A stretch of 64,000 nt of DNA from Anaerococcus nagyae. GTDB taxonomy: Bacteria; Bacillota; Clostridia; Tissierellales; Peptoniphilaceae. Made by a program: the position numbers and the translations under genes. Positions 53,365-60,827 of the stretch are shown one piece after another; the stretch's first letter is position 1; each line of letters opens with the position of its first letter. Location: contig NZ_JAGGLS010000005.1 in NCBI RefSeq assembly GCF_017874535.1, positions 97,987-161,986 on the forward strand, written 5' to 3'. Under the pieces are notes generated by a model, which saw only the letters and a list, made by a program, of their open reading frames with translations, had not been told where the DNA came from and did not search any database.

Positions 53365-54145
53365 TCTTTCCTCCAAATTCATTCGCACCCGCTAGCATGA
53401 ACTTACGAGCCTCTTTAATGTTTATCTTTTCTGTAATTTCCTTATGTCGTCTCAAAAATTGTTCTATATATAGTTTATAAGTCTTAGGAAAAAGAGCACG
53501 AGATAGCATTCCTTTATCATAGAAAAACTTCTCATCATAACCTGTAAACCAGGTTGATTCATCATTGTAGACCTTTGCTATAAGTTTTGTACTTGTCCTA
53601 AGCTTAAGACCTACTTTAAGGCAATCTCTTATAAATAAGCTATCTTCTCCAGATCCATTGCCAGTTCCTGCACCAAAATACGTAGAAATTGAAATATTGT
53701 TTCGCCTTATACTTTCTTTTTTAAATACAAAATGCACTGATCCGTATCTTAGAGAATTATATATCGAAAGATCTTTCTCTTCTTTAACCTTTACAATTTC
53801 TTTGCCATCTTGATATATTATAGTTTTAAATATGAAAAAATCCACATTTGGATGAGCTAAGAATTCATCTTTAATCTTTTTAGAATAGCCACTTTCAAAT
53901 ACTTCATCATCATCTGCAAAAACTAAAATATCTGATCTTGAATTAAGTATAGCAAGATTTCTACTAATACCAAGTCCTCTAGTATCTGATGAAATCATCC
54001 TTACTTTATAATCACCAGTGTCGATTTCTTCATAGGCATTGTAGTCTGTCTGATTTATTATAAGAGCATCTGTTTCTAGGTTAAATCTCTTATAACAATC
54101 TATAGACTCCTCATTCATTGTCGATATTAGAATCTCTATATCCAT
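53354..54145 (-). CDS. Family 2 glycosyltransferase
   Basis: A 263-residue GT-A enzyme. It has IEILISTMNEESIDCYKRFN at the nucleotide-sugar site, SSDTRGLGISRNLAI, the DxD metal motif in ILVFADDDEVF and GTGNGSGEDSLFIRDCLKVG in the acceptor region. The family resembles LPS/exopolysaccharide transferases. The sugar is unknown. The ATG at 54145 follows CGAGGG and lies one base past the preceding gene's stop; earlier in-frame ATGs lie inside that gene. Confidence 0.87.
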   Translation of the reverse strand: MDIEILISTMNEESIDCYKRFNLETDALIINQTDYNAYEEIDTGDYKVRMISSDTRGLGISRNLAILNSRSDILVFADDDEVFESGYSKKIKDEFLAHPNVDFFIFKTIIYQDGKEIVKVKEEKDLSIYNSLRYGSVHFVFKKESIRRNNISISTYFGAGTGNGSGEDSLFIRDCLKVGLKLRTSTKLIAKVYNDESTWFTGYDEKFFYDKGMLSRALFPKTYKLYIEQFLRRHKEITEKINIKEARKFMLAGANEFGGKNGK

Positions 54146-54146
54146 A

Positions 54147-55295
54147 TTAAACCCTCGTAGTCTCAGCCTTTTCCCAAGTAGCTTTGCTCTTGCCTGTGAC
54201 CTGATTGTGGGCACCTTTAAGTTGAGCTGTCATCATCATCGTATAATAGTACGGGAAATATAAAACTTTATTTGAAGTTCCTGTAAGTTTTCCAATTATT
54301 GCGAGTATAAAGAAAATCACTTGTCCTATAAAAAATACCCTATAAAATATACCCGCATTTATCAAAGCTAAATTTGATATAAACAATACTATATGGTTAA
54401 AAGCTTGTAAAAACCTTAGAGTCTTGTGGTTAAAGTGAAAGAAAGAAAACCAACCATACTTAAAAATATTTAGTCTTTTTAGGTTGGTAAATATATTTGA
54501 TAGAATCCTTCTTTGCATTCTAACTTTTCTCTTATACTCATCCTCGGCTGTCTGTCCTGCCTTTTCAACTGCTATAGCATCTGGATTGTACAGGGCTCTT
54601 TTTTTATTAAGACCTGCATATAAAGGCATTTCATAATCGTGGCTACTTACCAAGTCATAGTGTCTATAATCTTTCTTCCTTACAGCATAAATAGCCCCAT
54701 TGCCTGCAGCAATAGTTTCTATTTTTGACTCAATTTCCCTCATACCAAGCTCAAAGTCCCAATAGGAATTTTCAGCCACTGCAGATGCTACATCATCATC
54801 CTTAGCATAGATTAATGATCCACATACATACTCTATAGAATCATCTGTAAAATAGCTTACAAGTTGATCAATAGCATCCTCTTTAAACATAGAATTAGCA
54901 TCAGAGAAAACTATAATCTCTCCTTTTGCAACATCCACCGCTTCATCCTGAGCATTAGTCTTACCGAGATGATTTTTTACAGTATTAACCTTGATATCAT
55001 ACTGAGGATGAGTCGCTATAAACTCTTCTACTAAAGCAACTGTCCTATCACTTGACGCATCATTAGCAACTATCACTTCATAAGAAGGATATGTACTTTG
55101 TATAATATTTTCTAATTTTTTTTCTATAACTTTTTCCTCGTTATAAGCTGAAATTATGATTGATACAAAAGGTTTATAAGTTAAATCCTTTTCATTATCT
55201 CTCTTTAATATCTTATCTAAAATGATAAGAGTTAAAGGATAACCAATCATAGCATAGAATATAGCAAACAGTGCTATAAAAAATATAATCTTCAT
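54147..55295 (-). CDS. Membrane-bound family 2 glycosyltransferase
   Basis: A 382-residue processive-type transferase. An N-terminal membrane helix (IFFIALFAIFYAMIGYPLTL), then VSIIISAYNEEKVIEKKLEN, the motif VIVANDASSDRT, DxD in IIVFSDANSMF, EDYEMP-like SSHDYEMPLYAGL, and QRRILSN (QxxRW-like RMQRRI), followed by two or three helices. It is the first gene of the exopolysaccharide operon that continues with a second transferase, the Wzz-like protein, the kinase-like protein and the SH3b lipoprotein. The ATG at 55295 follows TTGGAGAG. Confidence 0.88.
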   Translation of the reverse strand: MKIIFFIALFAIFYAMIGYPLTLIILDKILKRDNEKDLTYKPFVSIIISAYNEEKVIEKKLENIIQSTYPSYEVIVANDASSDRTVALVEEFIATHPQYDIKVNTVKNHLGKTNAQDEAVDVAKGEIIVFSDANSMFKEDAIDQLVSYFTDDSIEYVCGSLIYAKDDDVASAVAENSYWDFELGMREIESKIETIAAGNGAIYAVRKKDYRHYDLVSSHDYEMPLYAGLNKKRALYNPDAIAVEKAGQTAEDEYKRKVRMQRRILSNIFTNLKRLNIFKYGWFSFFHFNHKTLRFLQAFNHIVLFISNLALINAGIFYRVFFIGQVIFFILAIIGKLTGTSNKVLYFPYYYTMMMTAQLKGAHNQVTGKSKATWEKAETTRV

Positions 55296-55392
55296 CTTCT
55301 CTCCAATCACTCTTAATTATATAATATATACTACCTATTTCAAAGTTTTTCTTATATAATAGTTAATAGAAATTTTTAAAAAAGAGGTATAT

Positions 55393-56571
55393 ATGCAAAT
55401 CGAACTAGATATTTTACAATCCCTAGGTGTAGCAATAATAGCCTTTATCCTAGGGCAATCAATTAAAAATAAAGTAGAATTCTTCAAAAAATTCTTTATT
55501 CCTTCTCCTGTAATAGGAGGACTAATTATTAGTATTATAAACCTAATACTGAGTCAAAGTGGACTTTTGTTTATAAAATTCGATGAAATTATTCAAGACT
55601 TTTTCATGAACATATTCTTTACCTGTATAGGTCTGTCATGCAGTTTTAAAGTTCTTAAGAAAAGTGGTTGGTTAGGTCTAAAACTTGCCATAGCAATTAT
55701 TATACTTTTACCACTTCAAGATCTTATAGGAGTAGGACTTTCTTATGTTTTAGGCATTAATCCACTTCATGGCATAGCTATGGGTTCCACATCTATGACA
55801 GGAGGTATAGGCTCTGCAGTAAGCTTTGGGAAGATTATGGAAAGCTATGGAGCAACTAATAATACGACAATAGGAGTAGCAGCTGCAACCTTTGGACTTT
55901 TAATAGGCTCTTTGGTAGGAGGTCCAACAGCAAAAAGACTAATCCGTAACAATAATCTAAAATCAAAGGGCATTTTATTAGAAAGAAATAAAGAAGAAGT
56001 CAAAAAAGAAATTAACCAGCAAAGTCTAATGCAAGCAATCATAATAATTGCTCTAGCATCATTTTTAGGAACATTTATCAATAAACTTTTAGGACATACA
56101 AGCATCAATTTCCCATACTATGTAGGCTGTCAATTTGGAGGACTTGTAGTAAGAAATATATATGACGGATTCAAAAAAGATGTAAAGATAAATAATGTTG
56201 AGATTTTAGGAAACATCTCTCTAAATCTTTTCCTAGCCTTAAGTCTTATAAATTTAGACATAAGTGCAATACTCGATCTAGCCCTACCAATGTTTATAAT
56301 CATGTTTGCTCAAGCAATATTTATATCAATATACACAAGCCTAGTTACCTTTAACATTACAGGTAGAGATTACGATGCAGCAGTAATGGTAGCTGGACAT
56401 TGTGGAGTAGGACTAGGACAAACACCAAATGCCATTGCAAATATGGAAGCAATTATAGAAGAAGAAGGACCCGCAGACGTTGCAATGTTCGTCTTCCCAA
56501 TAGTGCTAGCTATAGCAGTAAACTTCTTTAATCCTATTGTAATTACATTTTTTATTAATGCTTTTAAATAA
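55393..56571 (+). CDS. gltS: Sodium/glutamate symporter
   Basis: A 392-residue transporter with about ten helices and two inverted halves. The re-entrant loop motifs GIAMGSTSMTGGIGSAVSFG and MVAGHCGVGLGQTPNAIANM are those of GltS. It brings in glutamate with Na+. It is transcribed divergently from the exopolysaccharide operon, with a GAGGT site 10 bases before the ATG. No terminator hairpin is obvious; repeat array F starts 40 bases downstream and could end transcription. Confidence 0.95.
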   Translation: MQIELDILQSLGVAIIAFILGQSIKNKVEFFKKFFIPSPVIGGLIISIINLILSQSGLLFIKFDEIIQDFFMNIFFTCIGLSCSFKVLKKSGWLGLKLAIAIIILLPLQDLIGVGLSYVLGINPLHGIAMGSTSMTGGIGSAVSFGKIMESYGATNNTTIGVAAATFGLLIGSLVGGPTAKRLIRNNNLKSKGILLERNKEEVKKEINQQSLMQAIIIIALASFLGTFINKLLGHTSINFPYYVGCQFGGLVVRNIYDGFKKDVKINNVEILGNISLNLFLALSLINLDISAILDLALPMFIIMFAQAIFISIYTSLVTFNITGRDYDAAVMVAGHCGVGLGQTPNAIANMEAIIEEEGPADVAMFVFPIVLAIAVNFFNPIVITFFINAFK

Positions 56572-56611
56572 GAAAACTTTTAATACAAATGAAAATTAGT
56601 ATACTCAATCT

Positions 56612-57208
56612 TCCCATTTCAACTGGAACGGAGAAACCTCTTTATTCCTAATAGTAAGTAATAATATGAAACTTAAAGCAACTGAGATCTCTCCGCTCAC
56701 TTCGTTCGGTCGAGATGGTAGTTCATGGTTAATACCTCAATCCATTTCGACTGTAGCGAAACGCAGTGGAGCGAAATGGAGAAATCTCTTGTATTCCTAA
56801 TAGTAAGTAAATTTTAAAACTTATAGCCTATTGAGATCTCTCCGCTTACTTCGTTCGGTCGAGATGGTAATTCATGGTTAATACCCCAATCCATTTCGAC
56901 TGTAGCGAAACGTAGTGGAGCAAAATGGAGAAATCTCTTTACTCCTAATAGTAAGTAAATTTTGAAACTTATAGCCTATTGAGATCTCTCCGCTCACTTC
57001 GTTCGGTCGTGATGGTAATTCATGGTTAATACCTCAATCCATTTCGACTGTAGCGAAACGTAGTGGAGCGAAATGGAGAAATCTCTTTATTTATATAAAT
57101 CAGAAATATATAAATATAGGATTGGAATCTCTCCGCTTACTTCGTTCGGTCGTGATGGTAGTTCATGGTTAATACCTCAATCCATTTCGACCGAAGCGGA
57201 GAAATCTC
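56612..57208. repeat. Palindromic repeat array F, left part (units 1-4)
   Basis: A lone right arm (56612-56641) is followed by units at 56684-56788, 56833-56937, 56981-57085 and 57124-57208. The first three are exactly 105 bp and nearly identical. Left arms run GAGATCTCTCCGCT...GTTCGGTCGAGATGG, centres GTTCATGGTTAATACC, right arms CCATTTCGACTGTAGCG...GGAGAAATCTC. Linkers of 43-44 bp (CCTAATAGTAAGTAAATTTT and so on) separate units 1-3. Unit 4 lacks 20 bp of its right arm and is preceded by a different linker; it is the one nearest the GIY-YIG gene. Confidence 0.95.
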
Positions 57209-57245
57209 AATCCAACGCAGTTAATTATATAAAGGAGCAAATAAC

Positions 57246-57542
57246 ATGTCTAACGATTACTACGTATATATAGTATCAAACAAAACAGATTCAACTGTAT
57301 ACATAGGTATGACCCATGATCTAGAAAAAAGATTATACGAGCACAAAAACCACCTAGCAAAAGGCAGTTTCACCGATAAATATAACTGTTATAAGCTAGT
57401 ATATTATGAATGGATAGATGACTACGATTCTGCCCTAGCTAGAGAAAAGCAAATAAAGAAATGGAATAGAAATAAGAAAAATAAGCTAATTAATTCAATA
57501 AATCCAGAATGGAAAGACTTGTCCCTAGAATGGTATAAATAG
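57246..57542 (+). CDS. GIY-YIG single-domain endonuclease inside the repeat array
   Basis: A 98-residue protein consisting only of a GIY-YIG/URI nuclease domain: YYVYIVSNKTDSTVYIGMT (the paired YVYI and YIG strands), the catalytic Arg in DLEKRLYEHKNH, LVYYEWIDDYDSALAREKQI with the likely metal-binding Glu, and the C-terminal KKWNRNKKNKLINSINPEWK. Members of this group (COG2827) are predicted endonucleases. It has its own AAAGGAG site. It starts 37 bases after repeat unit 4 and ends seven bases before unit 5, so gene and palindromes are closely bound together. Confidence 0.95.
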   Translation: MSNDYYVYIVSNKTDSTVYIGMTHDLEKRLYEHKNHLAKGSFTDKYNCYKLVYYEWIDDYDSALAREKQIKKWNRNKKNKLINSINPEWKDLSLEWYK

Positions 57543-57549
57543 ATATTAA

Positions 57550-57802
57550 TAGATCTCCCCACTCTCTTCGTTCGGTCGTGATGGTAGTTCATGGTTAATA
57601 CCTCAATCCATTTCGACTGTAGCGAAACGCAGTGGAGCGAAATGGAGAAATCTCTTTATTCCTAATAGTAAGTAAATTTTAAAACTTATAGCCTATTGAG
57701 ATCTCTCCGCTTACTTCGTTCGGTCGAGATGGTAATTCATGGTTAATACCCCAATCCATTTCGACTGTAGCGAAACGTAGTGGAGCGAAATGGAGAAATC
57801 TA
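57550..57802. repeat. Palindromic repeat array F, right part (units 5-6)
   Basis: Two 105-bp units (57550-57654 and 57698-57802) have the same arms, centre and 43-bp linker as units 1-3 on the other side of the nuclease gene. Unit 5 has ATCTCCCCACTCTCTTCG in its left arm. The last right arm ends GGAGAAATCTA. Confidence 0.95.
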
Positions 57803-57824
57803 TTATACTCGTATAAATCAAAAA

Positions 57825-57842
57825 GACGAGCAAAAGCTCGTC
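57825..57842. terminator. Bidirectional terminator after array F
   Basis: GACGAGC/GCTCGTC (57825-57831 with 57836-57842) with loop AAAA. The minus strand continues into TTTTTGA and the plus strand into CCCTTTTT. It lies about 37 bases past the stop of the low-complexity protein gene on the minus strand. Confidence 0.9.
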
Positions 57843-57879
57843 CCCTTTTTATAACAACTCTTATTAACTTAATTACAAT

Positions 57880-59037
57880 TTAAAACCTAAAAGAACTATC
57901 ATCATCTTCAGGCAATAAAATCAAGGCAATACCAGCAACTGCTGCAACACCTATAGCAACTTTTTTTAGAGAAATTCCTCTTCTATTTGCCTTTTTCTTT
58001 GCTTTGTAGTGTTTCTTTATTGATAAGGTATTGTAATTTTTATAAACTGACTCAGGCGTATTATATAAAGTATTTGGTCTAGGATCATTAGAATAATAAG
58101 TACTTTTCAATTGATAATCTGCTGGTACTTGCCCTTTGACATTAGATTCATTTACAGGGAAATCTAACACCTTATGATTACGGCGAGTATATCTATCATT
58201 ATTTTCAATTAATTTGGAGTCCTTATTTACTCTATTATATCCACTTTCTATGTGATTTTCTTTATAATTAATATCTCCGTTATCAGCCTTTATTACAACT
58301 TTAGTATCTTCTGGTATTTCCTTGTAATTCACTGATTTTCTTTCTCTACTCAAGTCATTATAATTAGAATCTACCTTATCTTGATAATTTGCTCTTTCTT
58401 TATCTTGAACAATTTTATCTTTACTTGGAGCTTCAATGTCCTTTTTGATATTCCCATTAGTTTTAATTACAATTGTAGAATTATCTTTTTTTGATTCATT
58501 GTAATTATTTTTTATATTATCTTTATAAAATACTTTTTCTTGTGATCTGACAGACTTATTTTCATTATTTTGGCTTTTAATATTTTTACCGTCAGATTTT
58601 ATCACAATTGTCGAATTATTAGTAGTATTTTTCTTACTAGAAGTACTTGGATTAATATCTTCTCTTTCAATTGCTTTTACAGGCACAGCCTTAACATTAT
58701 TATCTTCAACTATAGATTCGTCAGTAGACGCTTTATAAATTTCTTTTTCTACAATCTTACTATCTGTAGAATTATTAGCTACTTTATTTACAGCTATAGT
58801 ATCAATTTTTTCTGTTTGCAAATCATCAGTAAGCTTATTATCATTATCCCTGCTATTATCAAAGCCAAAACCAGTATATATCTCTTCTCCACGATCTAGT
58901 TTTTTGTCAATATCTTTACTATGATTCTCAGAATTTTCTTTTTTCTCTATATCTTCACTATTATCAAGAACTTCATGGGCATTTTTACTTTGATCTACTT
59001 CACTAGGCCCAGTTTTTTCATCATATTTATCAGTCAC
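57880..59037 (-). CDS. Tail-anchored low-complexity protein with STIVIK repeats
   Basis: A 385-residue, strongly charged protein rich in Asp, Asn, Lys and Ser. It has no signal peptide. A single membrane helix lies near the C-terminus (VAIGVAAVAGIALILLP, about residues 362-378), preceded by a very basic stretch (KKHYKAKKKANRRG), so it is probably tail-anchored with a cytoplasmic body. Three spaced repeats share the core NNSTIVIKSDGKNIK (141-155), DNSTIVIKTNGNIKK (186-199) and EDTKVVIKADNGDI (243-256), interspersed with NYN/NYK motifs. No family is recognised. Confidence 0.65.
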   Translation of the reverse strand: MTDKYDEKTGPSEVDQSKNAHEVLDNSEDIEKKENSENHSKDIDKKLDRGEEIYTGFGFDNSRDNDNKLTDDLQTEKIDTIAVNKVANNSTDSKIVEKEIYKASTDESIVEDNNVKAVPVKAIEREDINPSTSSKKNTTNNSTIVIKSDGKNIKSQNNENKSVRSQEKVFYKDNIKNNYNESKKDNSTIVIKTNGNIKKDIEAPSKDKIVQDKERANYQDKVDSNYNDLSRERKSVNYKEIPEDTKVVIKADNGDINYKENHIESGYNRVNKDSKLIENNDRYTRRNHKVLDFPVNESNVKGQVPADYQLKSTYYSNDPRPNTLYNTPESVYKNYNTLSIKKHYKAKKKANRRGISLKKVAIGVAAVAGIALILLPEDDDSSFRF

Positions 59038-59129
59038 AATATCCTCCTCGGGTAATCTGTTATAATATTAGTAAATATATACCCAGATTGAGAAAATTTT
59101 AAATACAAGGTATTTTAAAATTATCGTTT

Positions 59130-59195
59130 TGCAACGTAAAATTTGCGTTCCACTTTGCGTTTCATTTTTGGAACGATAAAGTGTTTTTCGTTGCA
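59130..59195. repeat. Composite inverted repeat between two genes
   Basis: TGCAACG (59130-59136) and CGTTGCA (59189-59195) enclose two further inverted pairs, CGTTCC/GGAACG (59146-59151, 59170-59175) and CACTTT/AAAGTG (59151-59156, 59178-59183). The two inner pairs cross, so they can form alternative hairpins or a pseudoknot. There is no T run and no reading frame. Confidence 0.6.
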
Positions 59196-59247
59196 TAATA
59201 ACTTGCATTTGTATCTTAAGTAAATATCCCTTCTCATTTAATAAACC

Positions 59248-59775
59248 TCAAAAGATTCGTCCAAATACGTCCAAATACAAAGAAGGAAGATTCTTTTTTT
59301 CATATCTTAGCTCATAATCATCTATAGATCTTATAATAATTTGATATTTACAATCTTTAGAAAATATATATAGTTGACTTGCATGAAATGAACCAAAACC
59401 CATCAAAATAAGATTGTGCGATGAAATGATCAACTGTCCTTTCACATTTTTATTGCTATTTACAATACTATTAAATATTCTAATTAAAGCTTTAGCACCT
59501 ATTGATGAATCCAACTCATCAATTAGTACTGTATTACCCACAAATATCCCTAAAATATCTATTAATAAATTTACAATTTTGCGTATACCTTGAGATTCAT
59601 AGGAAATATCATACTTATGACCTTTGCGTTTAATAACTAAATCATAACCTACTTTGTCTTTAACTTTCCTTTTTGTATACTCAAAATCATCTATAGTTGA
59701 ATCGAGATCACTCAATACTTCTACAACTTCTTTTTTATAATTATCAATTGTAAGCAAATTTGTAGAAATAATATT
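59248..59775 (-). pseudogene. C-terminal remnant of an AAA-family ATPase
   Basis: The frame is open from 59775 to the stop at 59248 and encodes the second half of an AAA_15/AAA_21-type ATPase: the signature region ISYESQGIRKIVNLLID, Walker B TVLIDELDSSI, then GQLIISSHNLILM and KYQIIIRSIDDYELRYEKK. The N-terminal half with Walker A is missing and a stop (59778-59776) lies directly upstream; the C-terminus ends in SLYLDVFGRIF, apparently disturbed. A TTG at 59757 could start translation but has no good ribosome binding site. Relatives include OLD-like and RM/abortive-infection ATPases. Confidence 0.7.
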
Positions 59776-59970
59776 TTATAAGTTATAATAGAATGATTTT
59801 ACAGTATAAATGCAAAACACTTTTCACAAATATTTTTTATAAAACAAGCTAATAAAAAACATCAAACACCATATTTATCAATATTATCTTATTATCCAAA
59901 TTAGATATAATTTTTTAGTATAACTTATTATAGTAATTTTAAAGAATAGTTCAAAGGATCTAGTATAAAT

Positions 59971-60729
59971 TTATTTAGCTTCTTTAAATATAGCTTGGAT
60001 TTCAATAATATACCTATAAAAGTCATTTTTTTTATTTTTTCCAGAGTTTGAATTAAATGAAATAATTGCATTTTTTATAACTAATAACGAAACAAGTAAT
60101 ATAGATGCTAAAACTGAGTACACTATAAAAAGACATAAACTATCACCTGATAAAGTTTGTATGTAAAACGGAAAAGTAATACTAATTATTAGCACAATAA
60201 GATTAATTAAACTATCAATAGTTAATATTCTAAAATTTTTATTAATCGAATCTTGTTTTTCGATGATATCTAGTGAAGCTAGCGAAAGTTTTGTTAATTC
60301 ATTTGAATTAAATAAGTTTCTTTCTTCTAGTATATCAATAATTCTTATTATATCTCCAATATCCCTAGATTCTTCTATTGGCTTAAGAATAAATAATAAT
60401 ATAAAAATTGGAATTGATAATATTATTAGAATGATTACTTTATCTTTCTTAATTGATTCAAACAATTTATTACTGATTAGAGCACATGCTATAAATAGAA
60501 TTACAAAAATTAATAATAGTGCAAAAGTTCCATCTGTTTTTTTGACAGAATAGTGTATATTTTTTTTCCAATTACTTGAAAAATTATCGGGATTATATTT
60601 TTCATATTCACTATATATGTTATTTAACTTTTCTTTATAATTTTCTATCTCTTTAGAGTTTTCATTTTTAAGTTCAATTTTACAATCACAACTAATTTTT
60701 TTTGATTTCTTTTGTTCTTCTTTTGACAT
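59971..60729 (-). CDS. Four-helix membrane protein of unknown function
   Basis: A 252-residue protein. The charged N-terminal ~65 residues include ISCDCKIELKNENSKEIENY and a coiled region. Two adjacent membrane helices follow (FALLLIFVILFIACALI; VIILIILSIPIFILLFIL), then a helical cytoplasmic segment (DIGDIIRIIDILEERNLFNS), two more helices and a basic tail. The layout resembles SLATT-type or similar small-signal membrane proteins sometimes found in defence islands, but the match is by shape only. The start has a CTGGAG site. Confidence 0.55.
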   Translation of the reverse strand: MSKEEQKKSKKISCDCKIELKNENSKEIENYKEKLNNIYSEYEKYNPDNFSSNWKKNIHYSVKKTDGTFALLLIFVILFIACALISNKLFESIKKDKVIILIILSIPIFILLFILKPIEESRDIGDIIRIIDILEERNLFNSNELTKLSLASLDIIEKQDSINKNFRILTIDSLINLIVLIISITFPFYIQTLSGDSLCLFIVYSVLASILLVSLLVIKNAIISFNSNSGKNKKNDFYRYIIEIQAIFKEAK

Positions 60730-60750
60730 ATTATTCTCCAGTAATTACTT

Positions 60751-60779
60751 AAAAAAGACTCAGGAGCTTATCCTGAGCC
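60751..60779 (-). terminator. Terminator of the pilin gene
   Basis: On the minus strand GGCTCAGGA (60779-60771) pairs with TCCTGAGTC (60765-60757) around a five-base loop and is followed by six T. Confidence 0.92.
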
Positions 60780-60827
60780 TTTCTCTTTTATTGCTTTTTC
60801 TTATTTTTCTCTTAGTTTAACTAAACC

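Noticed and set aside
57073..57273. Reading frame across repeat units 3-4 on the plus strand
   Set aside because: It consists mainly of palindrome arms and linker; similar chance frames occur in arrays B and G.
56684..57802. CRISPR array suggested by regular 105-bp repeats and 43-bp spacers
   Set aside because: The spacers are nearly identical to each other, the repeats are far too long and palindromic, and no cas gene is present.
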